Source: Cloacimonetes bacterium UBA5614 (GTDB taxonomy: Bacteria > Cloacimonadota > Cloacimonadia > Cloacimonadales > Cloacimonadaceae). From it: a DNA stretch of 64,000 nt. Positions within the stretch are counted from its first letter, which is position 1. Each line of letters starts with the position of its first letter. Positions 60,232 through 64,000 of the stretch are shown here, piece after piece. The stretch spans positions 490,401-554,400 of the forward strand of contig DIKQ01000005.1 of assembly GCA_002424605.1 (NCBI GenBank), written 5' to 3'. The notes below the pieces were generated by a model. It had not been told where the DNA came from and searched no databases. It worked only from the letters and a program-made list of their open reading frames with translations. A program made the translations under genes and the position numbers.

Positions 60232-60939
60232 ATGAGTTATATGGATAAAACGACCGGAATCCCTGAGCAGGGAATAACCCCACCCATCCCTGATACAGGG
60301 GAAATGCCGGACCGCGAATGGCGCAAGGACGATAAAACCTTGACCAACGCCGAGCTTACTTTGGAGGAGCAGGACTGGTTCTGCGATGCCAGGCCCACTC
60401 CGGCCAAACCTGCCTGGGGGCCGGTGGAAAAGTTTTACAATTGGGCGAGGGCAAACAGCTTATGGATTCTTGCCTTCGGAACCGGCTGCGGAGCCATAGA
60501 ACTGCGTCCCCTTGTCACTGCCAGATACGATATCTCCCGCCTGGGAATGCAGCCCCGCCCCACTCCAAGGCAGGCATCCGTCTTTATGATTGGAGGCTAT
60601 GTCTCCATCAAGACACTAAAGAGAATCGTCCGCAGCTATGAGCAGATGCAGGGTCCCAAGTTTGTGGTGGCTGTCTGTTCCTGCGCCATCAATGGCGGAA
60701 TGTACTGGGATTCATACAACACAGTCAAGCGGATAGACCAGTACATCCCTGTCGATGTCTATGTAACCGGCTGCATGCCCCGTCCAGAAGCTGTTATGGC
60801 TGGTTTCAGCAAACTCAAGGAACTCATCCTGGCAGGCAAGGCTGAAGGGCAAAATCTTTATGCCGAGAAATTTGACTGGTACAAGGCGAACCAGAAGCAG
60901 GTCATTAAGGACTGGAATATGCCGGATTACAACTGGTAG
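60232..60939 (+). CDS. NuoB/MbhJ-like Fe-S subunit with substituted cluster ligands
   Basis: A 235-residue homologue of the 20-kDa subunit that carries the terminal [4Fe-4S] cluster. It has an N-terminal extension of ~60 residues. The usual tandem cysteine pair appears as FGTGCGAIEL: Cys86 is kept and the second Cys is Gly87. The other ligands are in VCSCAINGGMYWDSY (Cys149, Cys151; the second matches the conserved one, the first is extra) and VTGCMPRPEAVMAG (Cys181). The rest (ARYDISRLGMQPRPTPRQA, PVDVYVTG) is canonical. The cluster may therefore have an unusual or open ligand. It lies 8 bp after the NuoH-like gene. Confidence 0.92.
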   Translation: MSYMDKTTGIPEQGITPPIPDTGEMPDREWRKDDKTLTNAELTLEEQDWFCDARPTPAKPAWGPVEKFYNWARANSLWILAFGTGCGAIELRPLVTARYDISRLGMQPRPTPRQASVFMIGGYVSIKTLKRIVRSYEQMQGPKFVVAVCSCAINGGMYWDSYNTVKRIDQYIPVDVYVTGCMPRPEAVMAGFSKLKELILAGKAEGQNLYAEKFDWYKANQKQVIKDWNMPDYNW

Positions 60940-60945
60940 GTGTTT

Positions 60946-61470
60946 ATGAAAGAATTATATGATACAATATCCCTGCAATTCACGCTGAAGGACTTTCATC
61001 AGCAGAAACCCAACCTTGCCTTTGCCACTGCCGAAAAACAGCAGTTGATTGCCCTGCTGACCTACATGCGTGATGTGCACCGCTATACTCATCTGGTCTT
61101 CGTTACTGCTGTGGACTGGCTGGAGGAAAACCGCTTCCAGATAACCTATATGCTACACAATTATGACATAAAAGCTGATTTCGGCATCCGAGTGATGCTG
61201 GACCGCGATAAACCCGTTATGGAAAGCATCCATCATCTCTGGGAACAGGGACGCGTTTACCAGCGTGAACTGCACGAGATGTTCGGCATTGACTTTCCCG
61301 GCAGCCCCGGAGTGAATGAACCAATGATTCTGGAGGGCTGGCAGGGACCTCCCGTTATGCGCCGCGACTTTGATACTGCAAAGTATAGCCTGGAAACTTA
61401 TGACCACCGTCCGCGCGACACCAGAGAGCCGGAATCCCATATGAAAGAAAAGCTTTACCCAGAGGACTGA
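60946..61470 (+). CDS. NuoC/MbhK-like 30-kDa subunit
   Basis: A 174-residue homologue of the 30-kDa complex I subunit. The signature is QRELHEMFGIDFPGSPGVN, LEGWQGPPVMRRDFD, the counterpart of ERELYDMFGIxFxGHPDL with PLRKDF. I start at the ATG at 60946 with TAGGTG just upstream; an overlapping GTG two codons earlier abuts the upstream stop. It packs against the NuoD-like subunit and is separate from it here, unlike fused NuoCD. It ends 1 bp before the NuoD-like ATG. Confidence 0.92.
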   Translation: MKELYDTISLQFTLKDFHQQKPNLAFATAEKQQLIALLTYMRDVHRYTHLVFVTAVDWLEENRFQITYMLHNYDIKADFGIRVMLDRDKPVMESIHHLWEQGRVYQRELHEMFGIDFPGSPGVNEPMILEGWQGPPVMRRDFDTAKYSLETYDHRPRDTREPESHMKEKLYPED

Positions 61471-61471
61471 T

Positions 61472-62629
61472 ATGGCAGATTTATATCCACCCATTGTGAA
61501 CGGCAAGTCCGTTTATGACCTGAACAGCGGTAAATACCTCAAGATGTGGCAGGGACCGCAGCACCCCGGCGTAACCGGAAACATGTCCCTTGAACTGATT
61601 ATCAGCGGTGACCAGGTGGTTGACTGCAAGACCCACGTGGGATATCTGCACCGCGGCTTTGAAAAGCTGATGGAACGCCGCCGCTACATCAATTGCTTCC
61701 CCATCGTCTGCCGCATCTGCGTCCCTGAACCCGATACCAATGAATATCTCTTTGCCGCTGCCATGGAAGAACTGCTGGGAGTGGAAATTCCAGAACGTGC
61801 CCTATGGCTGCGCACCCTGAACCTGGAACTATCCCGTCTTGCCAGCTTCCTGATGTGGACCGGCGGGCAAAGCGGTGCTTTTGGACACGGAACTGTCGCC
61901 CAGTGGGCTCTGGCGCACCGCGATTATGTCCTGGACCTGTTTGAGGAGTGGACCGGAGCCAGAATATATCATATGTATATGACTCCCGGCGGTGTCAGGG
62001 GCGAACTTCCTGAAGGCTGGACCAAGCACTGCGAGCAGGTGCTGGCAGGAGTCGAAAAGCTGCTGGGTGAAGTGTGGCACGTTATGTTCAATAATGCCGT
62101 CTTCAAATCCCGCGCAGTTGGATTGGGAGTAATTACTCCGGATATGATAGACCATTTCGGGGTGGTGGGACCGGTTGCGCGCGGCAGCGGTATGCAGCGT
62201 GATGTCAGGAAAGACAGTCCCTATCTGGTCTATGATAAACTCGATTTTCAGATTGAGACGGAAACTGCCGGCGATACTTATGCCCGCGCCGTGGTGCGTT
62301 GGAAGGAAATGCATCAGTCGATTTCTCTGATTCGGCAGATACTGAAAAACATGCCCGCATCAGGTCCCTTGCACGTCACCTTACCCAATGTCCTGCACCT
62401 GAAAGTCCCTGCCGGGGAGACCTATGTCCGGGCAGAGTCCACCCGTGGCGAATATGGCTACTATATGGTTTCCGACGGCAGCGCATATCCCCGCAAGATA
62501 ACGGTCAGGGGTCCCTCTTATTCCCATGCCATGGCATTGCTGGAACATCTTGCAGTGGGAGTCAACATTGCCGATACACACGGGCTGATGCTGTCTCTTC
62601 ACACCTATCCGCCGGAAATAGAGAGGTAG
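61472..62629 (+). CDS. NuoD/MbhL-like large subunit with only one CxxC
   Basis: A 385-residue homologue of the 49-kDa complex I subunit and of group 4 hydrogenase large subunits. The N-terminus (MWQGPQHPGVTGNMSLELII, THVGYLHRGFEKLMERRR) is canonical. The region that carries the first nickel motif reads VCRICVPEPDTN: CxxC at Cys80/Cys83, but without the following His. The C-terminus, where DPCxxCTxR would be, reads SLHTYPPEIER, so the second pair is absent. A [NiFe] centre is not expected. The complex I second quinone-site His (HPxxHG) is also replaced by Thr35. It probably passes electrons to a different acceptor. Confidence 0.92.
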   Translation: MADLYPPIVNGKSVYDLNSGKYLKMWQGPQHPGVTGNMSLELIISGDQVVDCKTHVGYLHRGFEKLMERRRYINCFPIVCRICVPEPDTNEYLFAAAMEELLGVEIPERALWLRTLNLELSRLASFLMWTGGQSGAFGHGTVAQWALAHRDYVLDLFEEWTGARIYHMYMTPGGVRGELPEGWTKHCEQVLAGVEKLLGEVWHVMFNNAVFKSRAVGLGVITPDMIDHFGVVGPVARGSGMQRDVRKDSPYLVYDKLDFQIETETAGDTYARAVVRWKEMHQSISLIRQILKNMPASGPLHVTLPNVLHLKVPAGETYVRAESTRGEYGYYMVSDGSAYPRKITVRGPSYSHAMALLEHLAVGVNIADTHGLMLSLHTYPPEIER

Positions 62630-62630
62630 A

Positions 62631-64000
62631 AATGAAACTGAAAGATATCCTGTCTCCGCTGTATGTCTGGAAACGTGCTTTTGAAAAGCCATATTCCATC
62701 GCCACTCTTACCGAGCAGCGTCCCGGGTCTCCGGTTTACAGGGGATTCCACCAGAATGACATAGATAAATGTATCGGCTGCGGTTCCTGCGCCGAAATCT
62801 GCCAGAATATCACCATTGACATGGTTCAGGTAAAAGAGGCAAAAGACGGCGACAGCGGTCTGCGACCCCGGTTTGACTACGGACTGTGCTGTTGGTGCGC
62901 CCTTTGCGTGGACATCTGTCCCACCGGTTCCCTCAGGATGTCAAATGCCTATACCTGGGTGGAGGAAGGCCTGGACAAGGACGTCCGCGAAACCTTCTGC
63001 TTCACTCCCGGCGTGGACGAAAAACCCTGGGACAGTGAAGAACTCGGTTACAAACGTCCCAATGATTATGAGCTTTTGCATCTGGACCGTGTGCCCATGC
63101 CTCATCTGCCGGTGGAAGAGCGTCTCTCCTCCTTTGTGGAAATGGTGAAGGGCTACTCCCGCGAACTTGCCCGCAAGGAGGCTGACCGTTGCATCCAGTG
63201 CGGAATCTGCACTGCAACCTGTCCCGCCCATATGAATATCCCGGCATATATCAAAGCCATCCGCGAGGATAATCTGGAGGAAGGGCTCAGGATTATGTAT
63301 GAAACAAACCCCCTGCCAGGTGTCTGCGGACGCATCTGCACCCGGCGCTGCGAAGACGTCTGCGCCCTTTCCCACAGGGGTGAAGCCATCTCTATCCGCT
63401 GGCTCAAACGTTATCTTGCCGACAGCGTGGAAGGGCAGAAATACGCTGAAATCCTTGCTTTGGAAGTTCAACCCAGAAACCAGTCCGTTGCCATCGTCGG
63501 TGCCGGACCGGGCGGACTCAGCGCTGCGTATTACCTGCTGAAAATGGGCTACAAAGTGGAAATCTTTGAAGCAAGGCCTGCCGCCGGGGGAATGCTCCGC
63601 TACGGCATTCCGGAATACCGCCTGCCTTATGAGGCGATTGACAAAGACATCAGTTTCATCGTCTCCCTGGGTGCGGTGATTCATTACAATACCAACGTCG
63701 GAAAGGACGTCACTTTTGACGCATTGCACGAAAATTTCTCTGCCGTTTTCATCAGCGTAGGCCTGTTTGATTCCAACCGCCTGGCTATCGAAGGTGAAAC
63801 CCTGCCTGGCGTAATCAGCGGTCTGGATTTGCTGGACGATGTCACCAACGGCAAAATCCCGGTTCTGGGACAGCATGTCCTGGTCATCGGCGGAGGCAAT
63901 GTCGCCATGGATGCAGCCAGGACGGCCCGCCGACTCGGTTCCGATGTCACCGTCCTCTACAGGCGCCGGGAGATTGACATGCCTGCCGACCGCGAGGAAA
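62631..64000 (+). CDS. NuoI-type ferredoxin fused to GltD/NfnB-like flavoprotein (3' truncated by window)
   Basis: An open frame of 456 residues runs off the window. Residues ~45-100 are a NuoI/MbhN-type ferredoxin with two [4Fe-4S] motifs, CIGCGSCAEIC (47-57) and CCWCALCVDICP (86-97). Residues ~185-245 match the GltD/NfnB N-terminal Fe-S domain: CIQCGICTATCP and VCGRICTRRCEDVC. Then come an FAD-binding Rossmann fold (IVGAGPGGLSAAYYL, ~289), AAGGMLRYGIPEYRLP and an NAD(P)-binding fold (VIGGGNVAMDAARTARRLG, ~418). The likely role is to pass electrons between NAD(P)H or ferredoxin and the membrane module. It starts 1 bp after the NuoD-like stop. The C-terminus is not visible. Confidence 0.9.

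Noticed and set aside
61472..62629. Group 4 [NiFe] hydrogenase large subunit
   Set aside because: The C-terminal nickel-binding CxxC is absent, so a hydrogen-evolving enzyme is not supported.

Overview
The window reads as one continuous stretch of chromosome from an anaerobic, Gram-negative (two-membrane) bacterium. An LptD homologue, an Omp85-type barrel fusion and a large secreted protein with a FlgD-like C-terminal sorting domain show the outer membrane. A membrane pyrophosphatase, acetate kinase and an Mrp/Mbx-type ion-pumping oxidoreductase suggest a fermentative, sodium/proton-based energy metabolism. The combination of Bat genes, the sorting domain, a DUF4837 lipoprotein and the Mbx-like operon resembles Candidatus Cloacimonadota. 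That assignment is inference and no 16S rRNA gene is present. No tRNA, rRNA, CRISPR array, insertion sequence or prophage was seen.

Layout. 1-7 kb: end of a histidine kinase, a GNAT protein, ackA, a hybrid histidine kinase, an S4 RNA-binding protein and a membrane metallopeptidase. 7-14 kb: an archease-like orphan, then copA, an EamA exporter, a GmhB-like phosphatase and lptD on the minus strand. 14-17.5 kb: cupin, DUF512 radical SAM protein, PhnD and PhnC, with no permease. 17.5-19 kb: a HisRS-like protein with altered active-site motifs. 19-36 kb: the aerotolerance (Bat) genes, split in two by about 7 kb carrying a large secreted protein, a zinc phospholipase C-like protein and a nuclease/sphingomyelinase-like domain fused to an outer-membrane barrel. 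36-43 kb: Na/Pi cotransporter-like protein, membrane pyrophosphatase and a transglutaminase-like protein. 43-53.5 kb: a housekeeping run on the minus strand (TPR lipoprotein, DUF4837 lipoprotein, pgsA, FtsX-like, methyltransferase, nadA, dut, polyprenyl synthase, xseB, then thiN and an M23 peptidase). 53.7-64 kb: a twelve-gene plus-strand operon whose last gene runs off the window.

The final operon encodes, in order, Mrp E, F and G, an MbhD-like subunit, an MbhE/F fusion, MrpC, a fusion of two MrpD-type antiporter subunits, and NuoH-, NuoB-, NuoC- and NuoD-like subunits. It ends with a ferredoxin fused to a GltD/NfnB-type flavoprotein. The NuoD homologue keeps only one of the two nickel-binding CxxC motifs. 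The NuoB homologue has Gly in place of one of the tandem cluster-N2 cysteines, plus an extra Cys. This is therefore not a standard hydrogenase or complex I; it looks like an Mbx/Mbs-type ion pump with its own pyridine-nucleotide module.

The most unusual non-coding signal is a dispersed family of intergenic elements built on an 11-bp period. Five copies are exactly 71 bp long: three 11-bp units, a 5-bp centre and three inverted 11-bp units. They are flanked by CCTGCTT/AAGCAGG-like sequence and in three cases lie between divergent promoters. At least three other intergenic regions carry elements of the same 11-bp design with different unit sequences.
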